From Kluyvera sichuanensis (GTDB lineage: Bacteria; Pseudomonadota; Gammaproteobacteria; Enterobacterales; Enterobacteriaceae), in contig NZ_JABBJF010000004.1 in NCBI RefSeq assembly GCF_014218705.1, positions 124,001 through 188,000 of the forward strand: a stretch of DNA of 64,000 bases. The letters run 5' to 3'. Shown in pieces: positions 1 to 14,651 of the stretch; position 1 is the first letter of the stretch, and each line of letters begins with the position of its first letter. The notes under the pieces are model-generated. The model was given only the letters and a program-made list of their open reading frames with translations. It ran no database searches and was not told the DNA's origin. Position numbers and translations under genes: made by a program.

Positions 1-22
1 CAGCCGTCTAAATTAGCGAGAC

Positions 23-59
23 AAAAAAAGGCTGGCAAGTCAGTTTACGCTTGCCAGCC
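23..59 (-). terminator. lon terminator
   Basis: Downstream of lon, read on the minus strand, a perfect 10-bp stem (GGCTGGCAAG at 30-39 against CTTGCCAGCC at 50-59) is followed by seven T residues (complement of 23-29). This is a textbook Rho-independent terminator ending the lon transcript. Confidence 0.85.
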
Positions 60-91
60 TTGTTTTTATTAACGCTCTTTGCGCGAGGTCA

Positions 92-2446
92 CTATTTTGC
101 GCTTACAACCTGCATGCCAGACGGCTCATTTTGCAGCGCTAGCGCCAGAACTTCCTCGATGCGCTTAACCGGATGAATCTCCAGATCGGCCAGAACGTTG
201 TCCGGAATCTCTTCCAGATCGCGTTTGTTCTCATCAGGAATCAGAACAGTCTTAATGCCGCCACGGTGTGCTGCGAGCAGTTTTTCCTTCAGGCCACCGA
301 TTGGCAGCACCAGGCCGCGCAGGGTAATTTCCCCTGTCATCGCCACGTCTGCACGCACCGGGTTACCGGTCAGGCAGGAAACCAGCGCGGTACACATCGC
401 GATACCCGCACTAGGACCGTCTTTCGGCGTAGCCCCTTCCGGTACGTGAACGTGAATGTCGCGTTTTTCGTAGAAATCTGGGTTGATGCCCAGTTTTTCT
501 GCGCGCGCGCGCACCACGGTCAGCGCAGCCTGAATGGACTCCTGCATCACTTCACCTAAAGAGCCGGTGTAGGTCAGTTTGCCTTTACCCGGTACACAGG
601 CGGTTTCGATGGTCAGCAGATCGCCGCCCACTTCCGTCCACGCCAGGCCGGTAACCTGACCAACGCGGTTTTCTTCATCCGCGCGACCATAGTCGAAGCG
701 CTGAATGCCGAGATAGTCGTGAAGGTTGTCGCCGTTAATATCGATGTGCTTCAGCTCTTTATCCAGCAGCAGCTGTTTAACCGCTTTACGGCACAGTTTC
801 GAAATTTCACGTTCCAGGCTACGAACGCCCGCTTCACGGGTGTAGTAACGAATGATGCCAACAATCGCGCTATCGTCTACCGTCAGCTCGCCTTTTTTCA
901 GGGCGTTACGTTCGATCTGCTTCGGCAGCAAGTGACGTTTAGCAATGTTCAGCTTCTCGTCTTCGGTATAACCGGACAGACGGATCACTTCCATACGATC
1001 CAGCAGAGGCGCTGGAATGTTCATGGAGTTCGAGGTCGCCACGAACATCACGTCGCTGAGATCGTAATCCACTTCCAGGTAGTGATCGCTGAACGCTACG
1101 TTCTGTTCTGGATCAAGCACTTCCAGCAGAGCGGAGGCCGGGTCACCGCGCATGTCCGAAGACATTTTGTCGATTTCATCGAGCAGGAACAGCGGGTTTT
1201 TAACGCCCACTTTGGCCATTTTCTGAATCAGTTTACCCGGCATAGAGCCGATGTAGGTGCGACGGTGACCGCGGATTTCCGCTTCGTCACGCACGCCGCC
1301 CAGCGCCATACGAACGTATTTACGTCCGGTCGCCTGAGCAATAGACTGCCCCAGAGAGGTTTTACCCACACCAGGAGGCCCTACCAGGCACAGGATTGGC
1401 CCTTTCAGCTTGTTCACACGGCTTTGAACCGCGAGATACTCAAGAATACGGTCTTTGACGCGCTCGAGGCCGTAATGGTCGGTATCGAGGATTTCCTGCG
1501 CCTGGCGAAGGTCTTTTTTAACCTTGCTGCGCGTATTCCACGGCACCTGCACCATCCAGTCGATATAACCACGAACCACGGTCGCTTCTGCTGACATCGG
1601 CGACATCATTTTCAGCTTTTGCAGTTCGGCTTCGGTTTTCTCTTTCGCCTCTTTCGGCATCTTCGCCGCGTCGATCTTACGCTTCAGCGCTTCGTTTTCG
1701 TCAGGAACTTCGTCCATCTCGCCGAGTTCTTTCTGAATGGCTTTCATTTGCTCGTTCAGATAGTACTCACGCTGAGATTTTTCCATCTGCTTTTTCACGC
1801 GGTTGCGAATACGTTTCTCAACCTGCAGCAGATCGATTTCTGACTCCATCATCGCCATCAGATATTCCAGGCGCTCATTGATGTCGGACATCTCGAGTAC
1901 GGACTGTTTATCTGCCAGCTTCAACGGCATGTGGGCCGCGATGGTATCCGCCAGGCGTGCAGGATCGTCGATGCTGTTCAGCGACGTCAGCACTTCTGGT
2001 GGGATTTTTTTGTTCAGCTTGATATAGCCTTCAAACTGACCGATTGCGGTGCGTACCAGCACTTCCTGCTCGCGCTCTTCAATCGCCGGCGATTCCAGGT
2101 ACTCTGCTTTCGCGGAGAAGTGTTCGCCGTTATCAGAGAGCGTAGAGATACGCGCACGCTGCAGCCCTTCAACCAGTACTTTGACCGTACCGTCAGGCAG
2201 CTTCAGCATTTGTAAAATAGAGGCCACGGTCCCGACGGTGAAAAGATCGTTTACACCCGGCTCATCCGTTGAAGCATCTTTCTGCGCGACCAGCATGATT
2301 TTTTTATCATGATCCATGGCCGCTTCCAGACAACGGATAGATTTTTCCCGCCCTACAAATAAGGGGATGACCATGTGCGGATAAACCACCACATCGCGCA
2401 ACGGCAATACGGGGATTTCAATGCGTTCAGAACGCTCAGGATTCAT
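92..2446 (-). CDS. lon: ATP-dependent protease Lon (La)
   Basis: Homohexameric cytosolic AAA+ serine protease that degrades misfolded and regulatory proteins. The 784 residues equal the E. coli length. The order is an N-terminal substrate-binding domain (about 1-310), an AAA+ module with Walker A GPPGVGKT near 356 and Walker B FLLDEIDK, then a protease domain with the Ser-Lys dyad (Ser in [11 protein letters not shown] near 679, Lys in [10 protein letters not shown] near 722). The ATG at 2446 has a purine-rich leader with AGAGAGAG just upstream. It lies downstream of clpX in the same orientation but has its own heat-shock promoter and terminator. Identification rests on near-identity to the family over its full length. 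Confidence 0.98.
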   Translation of the reverse strand: MNPERSERIEIPVLPLRDVVVYPHMVIPLFVGREKSIRCLEAAMDHDKKIMLVAQKDASTDEPGVNDLFTVGTVASILQMLKLPDGTVKVLVEGLQRARISTLSDNGEHFSAKAEYLESPAIEEREQEVLVRTAIGQFEGYIKLNKKIPPEVLTSLNSIDDPARLADTIAAHMPLKLADKQSVLEMSDINERLEYLMAMMESEIDLLQVEKRIRNRVKKQMEKSQREYYLNEQMKAIQKELGEMDEVPDENEALKRKIDAAKMPKEAKEKTEAELQKLKMMSPMSAEATVVRGYIDWMVQVPWNTRSKVKKDLRQAQEILDTDHYGLERVKDRILEYLAVQSRVNKLKGPILCLVGPPGVGKTSLGQSIAQATGRKYVRMALGGVRDEAEIRGHRRTYIGSMPGKLIQKMAKVGVKNPLFLLDEIDKMSSDMRGDPASALLEVLDPEQNVAFSDHYLEVDYDLSDVMFVATSNSMNIPAPLLDRMEVIRLSGYTEDEKLNIAKRHLLPKQIERNALKKGELTVDDSAIVGIIRYYTREAGVRSLEREISKLCRKAVKQLLLDKELKHIDINGDNLHDYLGIQRFDYGRADEENRVGQVTGLAWTEVGGDLLTIETACVPGKGKLTYTGSLGEVMQESIQAALTVVRARAEKLGINPDFYEKRDIHVHVPEGATPKDGPSAGIAMCTALVSCLTGNPVRADVAMTGEITLRGLVLPIGGLKEKLLAAHRGGIKTVLIPDENKRDLEEIPDNVLADLEIHPVKRIEEVLALALQNEPSGMQVVSAK

Positions 2447-2527
2447 AGAGCTCTCTCTTAGTTTAGTGTCCGCCAGGTAAACTGGTCATGCGACTGTGCT
2501 TCACACAACCATTAACATGTAACCAGT

Positions 2528-2556
2528 ATATGGGGATGTATTCCACACATTCAACG
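2528..2556 (-). promoter_or_regulatory. sigma-32-type promoter of lon
   Basis: On the minus strand GTTGAA (complement of 2550-2555), a 14-bp spacer and CCCCATAT (complement of 2528-2535) match the heat-shock sigma-32 consensus (CTTGAAA / CCCCATNT). The site lies about 85-110 bp before the lon start, as known for E. coli lon. Confidence 0.75.
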
Positions 2557-2574
2557 CCATGAATACGGAAAAAT

Positions 2575-2602
2575 AAAAGGGGAGATAAAATCCCCCCTTT
2601 TT
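2575..2602 (-). terminator. clpX terminator
   Basis: Between clpX and lon, AAAAGGGGAG (2575-2584) faces a C-run and T-run (2592-2602). On the minus strand this gives a stem ending in CCCCTTTTATTTTT, a Rho-independent terminator for clpPX. Confidence 0.65.
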
Positions 2603-2629
2603 GATTAACTGATTGTATGATCTGGTGAA

Positions 2630-3904
2630 TTATTCGCCAGATGCCTGCTGCGCTTCCGGCTTGCCGTAAATCAGCAGCGGTTCGCTTTGACCGGCAATCA
2701 CCGACTCGTCGATAACCACTTTTTCGACGTCTTCCATAGAAGGCAGATCGTACATGGTTTCGAGCAGTGCGGCTTCAACGATAGAACGCAGACCACGAGC
2801 ACCGGTTTTACGCGCCATTGCTTTCTTGGCGATAGCGTCCAGCGCTTCGTCACGGAATTCCAGATCCACACCTTCGAGGTTAAACAGCGCCTGATACTGC
2901 TTGGTCAGGGCGTTTTTCGGCTCTTTGAGGATCTGAATCAGCGCGTCTTCGCTCAGTTCAGTCAGGGTTGCAACCACCGGCAGACGGCCGATGAACTCAG
3001 GGATCAGACCAAATTTGATCAGATCTTCTGGCTCAACCTGGGTCAGCAGTTCGCCTTCGCTGGCTTTATCCGTTTTAGATTTCACCGTTGCGCCAAAGCC
3101 AATACCCGAACCGGTTTCAACGCGGTTACCGATCACTTTATCCAGACCGGCAAACGCGCCGCCGCAGATAAAGAGGATCTTCGAAGTATCAACCTGCAGG
3201 AACTCCTGCTGCGGATGTTTACGGCCACCCTGCGGCGGAACGGCTGCCACGGTGCCTTCAATCAGCTTCAGCAGCGCCTGCTGTACGCCTTCGCCGGACA
3301 CGTCACGAGTAATCGACGGGTTGTCAGACTTACGAGAAATCTTGTCGATTTCATCGATGTAAACAATACCGCGCTGGGCTTTCTGTACGTCGTAGTCGCA
3401 CTTCTGCAGCAGTTTTTGAATAATGTTTTCAACGTCTTCACCCACGTAACCAGCTTCGGTCAGGGTGGTTGCATCAGCCATGGTGAACGGAACGTCCAGC
3501 AGGCGTGCCAGCGTTTCGGCCAGCAGGGTTTTACCGGAACCGGTTGGGCCAATCAGCAGAATGTTACTTTTGCCGAGCTCAACACCGTTGTTGGTATCAC
3601 CGTTACGCAGACGTTTGTAGTGGTTGTAGACCGCAACGGCCAGCACCTTTTTCGCCTGTTCCTGACCGATAACATAGTCATCTAAGTGGTGGCGAATTTC
3701 GTGTGGCGTCGGCAGAGCACTGCGTTCACGATGCGGCGCCACTTCTTTAATCTCTTCGCGAATGATGTCGTTACATAAGTCGACGCATTCGTCGCAGATA
3801 TACACGGATGGGCCGGCGATGAGCTTACGCACTTCGTGCTGGCTTTTGCCGCAAAAAGAGCAGTACAACAGTTTGCCCGAGCCATCTTTGCGTTTATCTG
3901 TCAT
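2630..3904 (-). CDS. clpX: ATP-dependent unfoldase ClpX
   Basis: Regulatory AAA+ subunit of the ClpXP protease. It recognises tagged substrates (ssrA and others), unfolds them and feeds them into ClpP. The 424 residues match E. coli. The N-terminal zinc-binding domain has Cys15, Cys18, Cys37 and Cys40. The AAA+ core has Walker A GPTGSGKT and Walker [11 protein letters not shown]. The IGF loop that docks on ClpP is visible as GSGIGFGA. It follows clpP with a gap of 134 bp in the same orientation, the usual clpP-clpX operon. Confidence 0.98.
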   Translation of the reverse strand: MTDKRKDGSGKLLYCSFCGKSQHEVRKLIAGPSVYICDECVDLCNDIIREEIKEVAPHRERSALPTPHEIRHHLDDYVIGQEQAKKVLAVAVYNHYKRLRNGDTNNGVELGKSNILLIGPTGSGKTLLAETLARLLDVPFTMADATTLTEAGYVGEDVENIIQKLLQKCDYDVQKAQRGIVYIDEIDKISRKSDNPSITRDVSGEGVQQALLKLIEGTVAAVPPQGGRKHPQQEFLQVDTSKILFICGGAFAGLDKVIGNRVETGSGIGFGATVKSKTDKASEGELLTQVEPEDLIKFGLIPEFIGRLPVVATLTELSEDALIQILKEPKNALTKQYQALFNLEGVDLEFRDEALDAIAKKAMARKTGARGLRSIVEAALLETMYDLPSMEDVEKVVIDESVIAGQSEPLLIYGKPEAQQASGE

Positions 3905-4038
3905 GAGTCAAAACCTCTTTTTAAGTTCTTTGTGCCGCATATGACGACGCAAATGCCATTCTTAAGCGCAAGCTGCTACGCAAGCGTTGTGCCGCCCTTA
4001 GTAGTATATACCGTGCAGCGGCACGTGCCGTCATGACA

Positions 4039-4662
4039 TTAGTTACGTTTGCTCAAAATTGAGTCAACCAGGCCATACTCGACGGCTTCAGAAGCGGACA
4101 GGAAGCGGTCACGTTCAGTGTCGCTCTCAATCTGCTCCAGAGATTTGCCAGTATGGTGCGCCATAAGCTCATTCATGCGTCCTTTCACCTTCAGGATCTC
4201 ACGGGCGTGGATTTCGATATCCGTCGCCTGGCCCTGATAACCGCCCAGCGGCTGGTGAATCATTACGCGGGAGTTTGGTAAGCAGAAGCGCTTACCTTTT
4301 GCGCCTGCCGTCAGCAGGAACGCGCCCATCGATGCCGCTTGCCCCATACAGATGGTGCTGACATCCGGCTTGATAAACTGCATGGTGTCATAAATAGACA
4401 TCCCTGCAGTGATCACGCCGCCAGGGGAGTTGATGTACAGATAAATGTCTTTTTCCGGGTTTTCCGCTTCCAGAAACAGCATTTGCGCCACAATCAGGTT
4501 TGCCATGTGGTCTTCGACCTGACCGGTCAGAAAGATTACGCGCTCTTTAAGTAGACGGGAGTAGATATCAAAAGAACGTTCGCCACGTGAGGTCTGTTCA
4601 ATGACCATCGGCACCAGGGCCATGTGGGGTGCAAAATTATCTCGTTCGCCACTGTATGACAT
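4039..4662 (-). CDS. clpP: ATP-dependent Clp protease proteolytic subunit
   Basis: Tetradecameric serine protease forming the chamber that partners ClpX and ClpA. The catalytic serine lies in GQAASMGAF, the histidine in [10 protein letters not shown] and the aspartate in [10 protein letters not shown] chose the ATG at 4662 (207 aa) over an in-frame ATG at 4695. It gives the canonical [14 protein letters not shown] propeptide, cleaved before ALVPMVIEQ, and it has an AGGAGA-type ribosome site directly upstream. First gene of the clpPX operon, preceded by a heat-shock-type promoter. Confidence 0.97.
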   Translation of the reverse strand: MSYSGERDNFAPHMALVPMVIEQTSRGERSFDIYSRLLKERVIFLTGQVEDHMANLIVAQMLFLEAENPEKDIYLYINSPGGVITAGMSIYDTMQFIKPDVSTICMGQAASMGAFLLTAGAKGKRFCLPNSRVMIHQPLGGYQGQATDIEIHAREILKVKGRMNELMAHHTGKSLEQIESDTERDRFLSASEAVEYGLVDSILSKRN

Positions 4663-4739
4663 TTCCGTCTCCTGGATAATAAATAAAATAGCCACAGCCT
4701 GCTAATTATAGAGATGCGGCGAGTGATTCGTTCCCTCAG

Positions 4740-4768
4740 TAATGGGTACGATCTTACCCTATTTCAAG
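4740..4768 (-). promoter_or_regulatory. sigma-32-type promoter of clpP
   Basis: On the minus strand CTTGAAA (complement of 4762-4768), a 15-bp spacer and CCCATTA (complement of 4740-4746) fit the heat-shock consensus. The location, about 80-105 bp before clpP, agrees with the known sigma-32 control of clpP. Confidence 0.65.
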
Positions 4769-4841
4769 CATAACAATATTTTGTTGATACGCTAACACCG
4801 AAAAGCCGTTTTATCACGCAAGCTTTGGTTATTACTGCAAT

Positions 4842-4876
4842 AAAAAAACCCGTCACCAAAAGGCAACGGGTTTTTC
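4842..4876 (-). terminator. tig terminator
   Basis: On the minus strand a stem AAAACCCGT...ACGGG followed by TTTTTTT closes the tig transcript. The plus strand also carries a short T-run (4871-4875), so it may work in both directions. Confidence 0.8.
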
Positions 4877-4902
4877 TCAAAACCGTAAACCGGTAAGCGA
4901 AA

Positions 4903-6210
<1,308 letters not shown>

Positions 6211-6350
6211 TCAAAAAAATCACAGTGCTCGGTCAACTCTACTCCGCAAGCTCGAAAAGCTGGCGTTGCGGACCTGGGATGCTCTCGTAATCAATCACAT
6301 TCCCTGTCGTCAGAATCATCCCGAAGACATTCCGAAAAATAAGACGCAGC

Positions 6351-6379
6351 ATTATAGCGGCATCACTTTTATGAGTCGA
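6351..6379 (-). promoter_or_regulatory. sigma-70 promoter of tig
   Basis: On the minus strand TATAAT (complement of 6351-6356) is preceded after 17 bp by TCGACT (complement of 6374-6379), four of six matches to TTGACA. It lies about 150 bp before tig. The -10 is perfect, so a promoter here is likely. The tig leader between them is otherwise without recognisable structure. Confidence 0.6.
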
Positions 6380-6428
6380 GAACGGTTATCACGCGTTGCT
6401 GCGGCATTTTTCACAATTCCCGGCTAAT

Positions 6429-6471
6429 TTTTGTCTGAACGCTGTCGAAATAGCTCAAAATTCAGACAAAA
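6429..6471. repeat. 11-bp perfect inverted repeat next to the bolA terminator
   Basis: TTTTGTCTGAA at 6429-6439 and TTCAGACAAAA at 6461-6471 are exact reverse complements separated by 21 bp. The right arm abuts the bolA terminator. It could be a second, weaker hairpin of the terminator region or a regulator site upstream of the tig promoter. Confidence 0.5.
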
Positions 6472-6472
6472 C

Positions 6473-6494
6473 AAAACGGCCCGCAGGCCGTTTT
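6473..6494 (-). terminator. bolA terminator
   Basis: AAAACGGCC...GGCCGTTTT forms a symmetrical hairpin. On the minus strand it continues into TTTTGTTTTG, typical of a Rho-independent terminator for bolA. Confidence 0.75.
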
Positions 6495-6547
6495 CTCATA
6501 ATCTGTACGCAACATACTGGAAAAGTTCCGTGTTGCAAATGCCTTTT

Positions 6548-6865
6548 CTACGCGATAGTACCCGCTCCGCGGCATGGCGGTGAGGTAATGACGGTATCTT
6601 GCAAACCTTCCCACTCTTTTCGCGTATAAGTATGCAATGCCAGCGCATGGACGGTGGACGCAAACTCCTCTGTTAACGTTCCGTAGATCATCCGATGACG
6701 ATTCAGAAAACGTTCCCCGGTAAACTTATCGCTCACCAGCACAACTTTAAAGTGGCTCTCAGAACCGGCCGGTACGTTGTGGCGGTAGCTTTCGTCTACG
6801 ACTTCCAGGAAAACAGGTTCAAACGCTGCCCTCAGTTTTTCTTCGATTTGTTCACGCATCATCAT
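6548..6865 (-). CDS. bolA: BolA transcriptional/morphogenetic regulator
   Basis: Small stress-induced protein that affects cell shape and biofilm genes and binds monothiol glutaredoxins. The 105 residues match E. coli BolA closely. The BolA fold is visible as the N-terminal [14 protein letters not shown], the [12 protein letters not shown] strand, the FLNRHRMIY helix and the invariant His in HALALHTYT. Three ATG codons in a row make the exact start ambiguous by one or two residues; a strong GGAGGAG site lies 8-10 bp before the first. Monocistronic and divergent from yajG. Confidence 0.96.
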   Translation of the reverse strand: MMMREQIEEKLRAAFEPVFLEVVDESYRHNVPAGSESHFKVVLVSDKFTGERFLNRHRMIYGTLTEEFASTVHALALHTYTRKEWEGLQDTVITSPPCRGAGTIA

Positions 6866-7162
6866 GATATTACTCCTCCGACAACGTTAAGATGCCGCCT
6901 ATCCCTTTAAATGTTAGCCGCTTTTACTGATTACATTACACAAAGGCAACAAAAAATTAGCGTTCGCACCCTTTTATTTGTCAAGTAGATGAAGTTAACG
7001 TCTTTTACAATCGCTTCTCATCTGAAATCCTGCCGCAGATTGTTCGCGAGCGCAGAAAAACACCAACACGATGAAATTACATGCATTGCCTACTTCCCCT
7101 GACCGATGGCGATGTTATGATGGCGGGAATTTTCAGTAAACAATGCGTTTGAGACCCCTAAC
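6866..7162. other. Divergent bolA/yajG promoter region
   Basis: Non-coding stretch of 297 bp between the divergent starts of bolA and yajG. It must hold both promoters. A TTATGAT element 7114-7120 is a candidate -10 for yajG. I could not place the gearbox promoter known for E. coli bolA with confidence. Confidence 0.4.
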
Positions 7163-7741
7163 ATGTTAAAAAAAATCCTCTTCCCACTGGTAGCACTGTT
7201 TATGCTGGCAGGATGCGCAACGCCTCCGACCACGGTTGAAGTGTCACCAAAAATCACCCTGCCTCAGCAGGATCCAAGCCTGATGGGCGTGACCGTTAGC
7301 ATCACCGGCGCTGACCAGCGTCAGGATCAGGCGCTGGCCAAAGTCACCCGTAACAACCAGTTGGTTACCCTGACCGCTTCCCGCGACCTGCGTTTCCTGA
7401 TGCAGGAAGTGCTGGAAAAACAGATGACCGCGCGCGGCTATATGATTGGCCCGAACGGTGCGGTAAATCTGCAGATTATCGTTAATCAGCTGTATGCCGA
7501 CGTTTCCCAGGGTAACGTGCGTTACAACATCTCTACCAAAGCCGATATCGCTATCATCGCGACCGCCGCTAACGGTAACAAGATGACCAAAAACTACCGT
7601 TCTAACTACTCCGTTGAAGGCGCGTTCCAGGCTTCCAACAAAAACATTTCCGATACCGTTGATAGCGTGCTGGGCGATACCATCGCCGATATGGCACAGG
7701 ACACCTCTATCCACGATTTCATCAAGCAGAACGCTCGCTAA
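7163..7741 (+). CDS. yajG: YajG family lipoprotein
   Basis: Predicted lipoprotein of unknown function, 192 residues as in E. coli. The signal peptide MLKKILFPLVALFMLAGC ends in a lipobox with the lipidated Cys18; Ala19 at position +2 predicts sorting to the outer membrane. The mature part is a YajG-family domain. The stop is 45 bp before ampG, with which it forms a two-gene unit. A GC-rich hairpin lies between the two genes. It has no direct experimental role that I know; co-location with ampG is conserved across enterobacteria. Confidence 0.93.
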   Translation: MLKKILFPLVALFMLAGCATPPTTVEVSPKITLPQQDPSLMGVTVSITGADQRQDQALAKVTRNNQLVTLTASRDLRFLMQEVLEKQMTARGYMIGPNGAVNLQIIVNQLYADVSQGNVRYNISTKADIAIIATAANGNKMTKNYRSNYSVEGAFQASNKNISDTVDSVLGDTIADMAQDTSIHDFIKQNAR

Positions 7742-7749
7742 TCCCGTCA

Positions 7750-7773
7750 CAGACCCGGCTTAGGCCGGGTCTG
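7750..7773 (+). other. Hairpin between yajG and ampG
   Basis: CAGACCCGGC and GCCGGGTCTG (7750-7759, 7764-7773) form a perfect 10-bp stem with a four-base loop and no T-run. It sits 13 bp before the ampG ATG, where no clear Shine-Dalgarno is visible. It is more likely a processing or translation-control element, or a 3' stabiliser for yajG, than a full terminator. Confidence 0.55.
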
Positions 7774-7786
7774 AACGTATAACACT

Positions 7787-9262
7787 ATGTCTGGTCACTA
7801 TCTCCGCATTTTTCAGCAACCGAAATCAGCCATTCTGCTGATTCTTGGCTTTGCTTCCGGCTTACCGCTCGCCCTGACCTCAGGGACGATGCAGGCGTGG
7901 ATGACGGTCGAAAATATCGATCTGAAAACCATCGGCTTTTTCTCGCTTGTCGGCCAGGCATACGTCTTTAAGTTTCTCTGGTCACCGGTCATGGACCGCT
8001 ACACGCCGCCGTTTTTAGGGCGTCGTCGCGGCTGGCTGTTGACGACACAATGTTTGCTGCTTATCGCCATTGCTGCGATGGGCTTCCTTGAGCCCTCCAC
8101 GCAGCTACGCTGGATGGCGGCGCTGGCGGTGATTATCGCGTTCTGCTCCGCCTCGCAGGATATCGTTTTCGACGCCTGGAAAACCGATGTGCTTCCAGCG
8201 GAAGAGCGCGGCGCGGGCGCGGCGATTAGCGTGTTGGGCTATCGTCTGGGGATGTTGGTTTCCGGCGGGCTGGCGCTATGGCTGGCCGATAAATGGCTGG
8301 GCTGGCAGGGCATGTACTGGCTAATGGCGGCGCTGCTAGTGCCGTGCATTATCGCCACGCTGCTGGCCCCTGAACCGAGCGACGTTATTCCGGTTCCGAA
8401 AAGCCTTGAGCAAGCGGTGGTACAACCGCTTAAAGATTTCTTCGGCCGCAACAACGCCTGGCTCATTCTGCTGCTAATCGTGATGTATAAGCTCGGCGAC
8501 GCCTTCGCCATGAGCCTGACTACCACCTTCTTGATCCGCGGCGTGGGGTTTGACGCCGGCCAGGTCGGGATGGTGAATAAAACCCTCGGCCTGTTTGCCA
8601 CCATTGTCGGCGCGCTGTACGGCGGCGTGTTAATGCAGCGCCTGACGCTGTTCCGCGCGCTGCTGATCTTTGGCATTTTGCAGGGCGTGTCAAACGCTGG
8701 CTACTGGGCGCTTTCGGTCACGGATAAGCATATTTATTCGATGGCGGCTGCGGTCTTCTTTGAAAACCTGTGCGGCGGCATGGGTACGGCGGCATTCGTC
8801 GCACTGTTGATGACGCTGTGTAATAAATCGTTTTCTGCCACCCAGTTTGCGCTGCTGTCGGCGCTGTCCGCCGTCGGCCGTGTCTACGTAGGGCCAATTG
8901 CGGGCTGGTTTGTCGAAGCGCACGGTTGGCCGACGTTCTATCTTTTCTCGGTGTTTGCCGCCATACCGGGCATTCTGTTGCTGCTTATCTGCCGTCAGAC
9001 CCTGGAATATACTCAGCGAACCGAACAATTTATGCCGCGTGATAGCTATGCGGGCGCCTACCGATTCGCGCTACGTCTGCTGATGCTGGGTGCCGTGCTG
9101 CTGGGAGTCTGGCTGGTGATGCTGCTGGCAAATGCCCTGAACCTCACCGCCATTCAATGGTCCGAAATCGTACTCGAGATAGGCGTCGTGATTGCCTTTA
9201 TCGGCATTATTTACGGCTGCCTGCTGGACTACCTTGCCCTGCGTAAAACGCAGTTCCAATAA
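7787..9262 (+). CDS. ampG: Muropeptide permease AmpG
   Basis: Inner-membrane MFS-type importer of GlcNAc-anhydroMurNAc and its peptides from the periplasm, needed for cell-wall recycling and for induction of AmpC beta-lactamase where ampR-ampC exist. The 491 residues and many hydrophobic segments fit the E. coli protein. The conserved N-terminus GFASGLPLALTSGTMQAW and the cytoplasmic loop MDRYTPPFLGRRRGW are plain. The start ATG at 7787 lacks a strong ribosome site and sits close to a hairpin. No ampC or ampR occurs in this window. Confidence 0.97.
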   Translation: MSGHYLRIFQQPKSAILLILGFASGLPLALTSGTMQAWMTVENIDLKTIGFFSLVGQAYVFKFLWSPVMDRYTPPFLGRRRGWLLTTQCLLLIAIAAMGFLEPSTQLRWMAALAVIIAFCSASQDIVFDAWKTDVLPAEERGAGAAISVLGYRLGMLVSGGLALWLADKWLGWQGMYWLMAALLVPCIIATLLAPEPSDVIPVPKSLEQAVVQPLKDFFGRNNAWLILLLIVMYKLGDAFAMSLTTTFLIRGVGFDAGQVGMVNKTLGLFATIVGALYGGVLMQRLTLFRALLIFGILQGVSNAGYWALSVTDKHIYSMAAAVFFENLCGGMGTAAFVALLMTLCNKSFSATQFALLSALSAVGRVYVGPIAGWFVEAHGWPTFYLFSVFAAIPGILLLLICRQTLEYTQRTEQFMPRDSYAGAYRFALRLLMLGAVLLGVWLVMLLANALNLTAIQWSEIVLEIGVVIAFIGIIYGCLLDYLALRKTQFQ

Positions 9263-9471
9263 AATAAGCGGAAAATGTGAAGTCTACGTTGTAATCACGA
9301 CGCGTAATAATAACGCTTACATCGTATGTAAAAAAAAATATTTGTGCTTTTGTGCGCTTTAGAATTCTGGAAATTATTGGAACGTCTAAAATGTGCTTTA
9401 TTTCTTTAACCGATTCAGCACCAGAACAATTAATTTTTCGTTTTTGAGTTGTCTATTTTTTGATGATTAAT
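9263..9471. other. AT-rich upstream region of cyo
   Basis: Long AT-rich non-coding stretch after ampG with no recognisable gene. It is the distal part of the cyo control region; runs of A and T suggest a curved upstream region. No ampG terminator with a clear hairpin is visible. Confidence 0.4.
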
Positions 9472-9481
9472 TGTTAATTAT
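9472..9481. promoter_or_regulatory. ArcA box upstream of cyoABCDE
   Basis: TGTTAATTAT is an exact match to the ArcA-P consensus WGTTAATTAW, with a second TTAATTG motif directly before it. ArcA represses cyo under low oxygen in E. coli. The site lies about 185 bp before the -35 element, so it may be one of several. Confidence 0.55.
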
Positions 9482-9656
9482 TTGTGTATTTTTGGCAATG
9501 GTTATACCAATTGCCATCTCCCCCACCTCCTCATACCCCCTTTCGTTATAACGCCCGCCAGATGGGCTTTCCGCTCGGAAAATAGACACATTTAGCAACA
9601 TCTGTGACAGGTGCGGCAGAACCCGGTAACACATAACTGACAGAGCCCTAATGATG

Positions 9657-9685
9657 TTTACAGTAATGTAACCTTCCCGTAAAAT
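9657..9685 (+). promoter_or_regulatory. sigma-70 promoter of cyoABCDE
   Basis: TTTACA (9657-9662), a 17-bp spacer and TAAAAT (9680-9685) place a start about 45 bp before the cyoA ATG. This is the only good sigma-70 match in the region. Confidence 0.65.
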
Positions 9686-9726
9686 GACCCCACACTTTAA
9701 ACGCCACCAACACCCCGTGGAATTGA

Positions 9727-13294
<3,568 letters not shown>

Positions 13295-13295
<1 letters not shown>

Positions 13296-13624
13296 TGAGT
13301 CATTCTAACGATCACAGCGGCGCATCCCACGGCAGCGTGAAGTCGTACATGACAGGTTTCATCCTGTCTATCATCCTGACGGTGATCCCGTTCTGGATGG
13401 TGATGACCGGCAGCGCGTCGCATGCGGCGATTCTGGGGACCATTCTGGTCACCGCTGTCGTGCAGATTGTGGTGCACCTGGTGTACTTCCTGCACATGAA
13501 CAGCAAGTCTGACGAAGGCTGGAACCTGACCGCGTTTGTCTTTACCGTGATAATCATTGCCATCGTGGTGGTGGGCTCCATCTGGATTATGTGGAACCTG
13601 AACTACAACATGATGGTTCACTAA
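13295..13624 (+). CDS. cyoD: Cytochrome bo3 ubiquinol oxidase subunit IV
   Basis: Small subunit IV (109 residues) with three membrane helices, thought to help CuB insertion into subunit I. I chose the ATG at 13295, which overlaps the cyoC stop, over an upstream in-frame ATG inside cyoC. It gives the expected MSHSNDHSG start and family length. Confidence 0.96.
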
Positions 13625-13635
13625 GAGCGGCGAGT

Positions 13636-14523
13636 ATGTTTAAGCGATACCTGCAAGTAACGAAGCCTGGCATCATTTTTGGCAACCTGATCTCCGTGAT
13701 CGGCGGTTTCCTGCTGGCCTCCAAAGGTCACATCGACTATCCGCTGTTCGCCTGGACGTTGATCGGCGTGTCCCTGGTGGTCGCCTCGGGTTGTGTTTTC
13801 AACAACTATATCGATCGTGACATCGACCGTAAGATGGAGCGAACGAAGAACCGAGTGCTGGTTAAGGGACTGATTGCGCCAAAAACGTCACTGGTCTACG
13901 CCACCTTGCTGGGTCTCGCTGGCTTCATGCTGCTGTGGTTCGGCGCCAATCCCCTCGCCTGCTGGCTGGGGGTAATGGGGTTTGTGGTTTATGTCGGCGT
14001 TTACAGCCTGTACATGAAACGCCACTCCGTTTACGGCACGCTGATTGGTTCACTCTCCGGCGCTGCGCCGCCGGTGATTGGCTACTGCGCAGTGACCGGT
14101 GATTTCGACAGCGGCGCACTGATTCTGCTGGCGATCTTCAGCCTGTGGCAGATGCCTCACTCCTACGCTATCGCGATTTTCCGCTTCAAGGATTATCAGG
14201 CAGCGAACATTCCGGTTCTTCCGGTGGTGAAAGGCATTGCAGTGGCGAAAAACCACATCACGCTGTACATCGTGGCGTTTGCTCTGGCCACATTGATGCT
14301 CTCCCTGGGGGGCTACGCTGGGTATAAATACCTGATCGTTGCCGCCGCAGTGAGCGTCTGGTGGCTTGGCATGGCGCTGCGCGGTTACAAAGTGGAAGAT
14401 GATAAGGTCTGGGCGCGCAAGCTGTTCGGCTTCTCCATCATCGCCATTACCGCGCTCTCCGTGATGATGTCCGTTGATTTTATGGTGCCGAATTCTCAGA
14501 ACCTGCTGACTTACGTCTGGTAA
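13636..14523 (+). CDS. cyoE: Protoheme IX farnesyltransferase (heme O synthase)
   Basis: Integral membrane prenyltransferase of the UbiA family that converts heme b plus farnesyl diphosphate to heme o for the oxidase. The 295 residues from the ATG at 13636 match E. coli. The prenyl-diphosphate/Mg motif is seen as [18 protein letters not shown]. An upstream in-frame ATG at 13591 lies within cyoD and is rejected. Last gene of the operon, closed by a strong terminator. Confidence 0.97.
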   Translation: MFKRYLQVTKPGIIFGNLISVIGGFLLASKGHIDYPLFAWTLIGVSLVVASGCVFNNYIDRDIDRKMERTKNRVLVKGLIAPKTSLVYATLLGLAGFMLLWFGANPLACWLGVMGFVVYVGVYSLYMKRHSVYGTLIGSLSGAAPPVIGYCAVTGDFDSGALILLAIFSLWQMPHSYAIAIFRFKDYQAANIPVLPVVKGIAVAKNHITLYIVAFALATLMLSLGGYAGYKYLIVAAAVSVWWLGMALRGYKVEDDKVWARKLFGFSIIAITALSVMMSVDFMVPNSQNLLTYVW

Positions 14524-14537
14524 AGAGACACCGTTTG

Positions 14538-14566
14538 AAAAAACCTCGCTTCGGCGGGGTTTTTTA
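14538..14566 (+). terminator. cyo operon terminator
   Basis: AACCTCGC-TTCG-GCGGGGTT hairpin with a UUCG tetraloop followed by TTTTTT. Strong Rho-independent terminator 14 bp after the cyoE stop. Confidence 0.9.
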
Positions 14567-14651
14567 TTGCCTGAAGAAAAGCGCCCAATATTGATGTTTT
14601 CCTAAATAGCGGCGAGGTCAGCGTTTAGGCAGTTCATTCGAGGAGAAGAGG

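Noticed and set aside
719..1594. Long plus-strand open frame opposite lon
   Set aside because: It is the antisense shadow of lon, without a ribosome site or protein-like composition. The same holds for other long frames opposite clpX, tig, cyoB, dxs, secD, queA, malZ and proY.
2447..2629. Possible small RNA between clpX and lon
   Set aside because: E. coli has a reported small RNA (SraA) near here, but apart from the lon promoter and the clpX hairpin I see no independent promoter and terminator pair that would support it.
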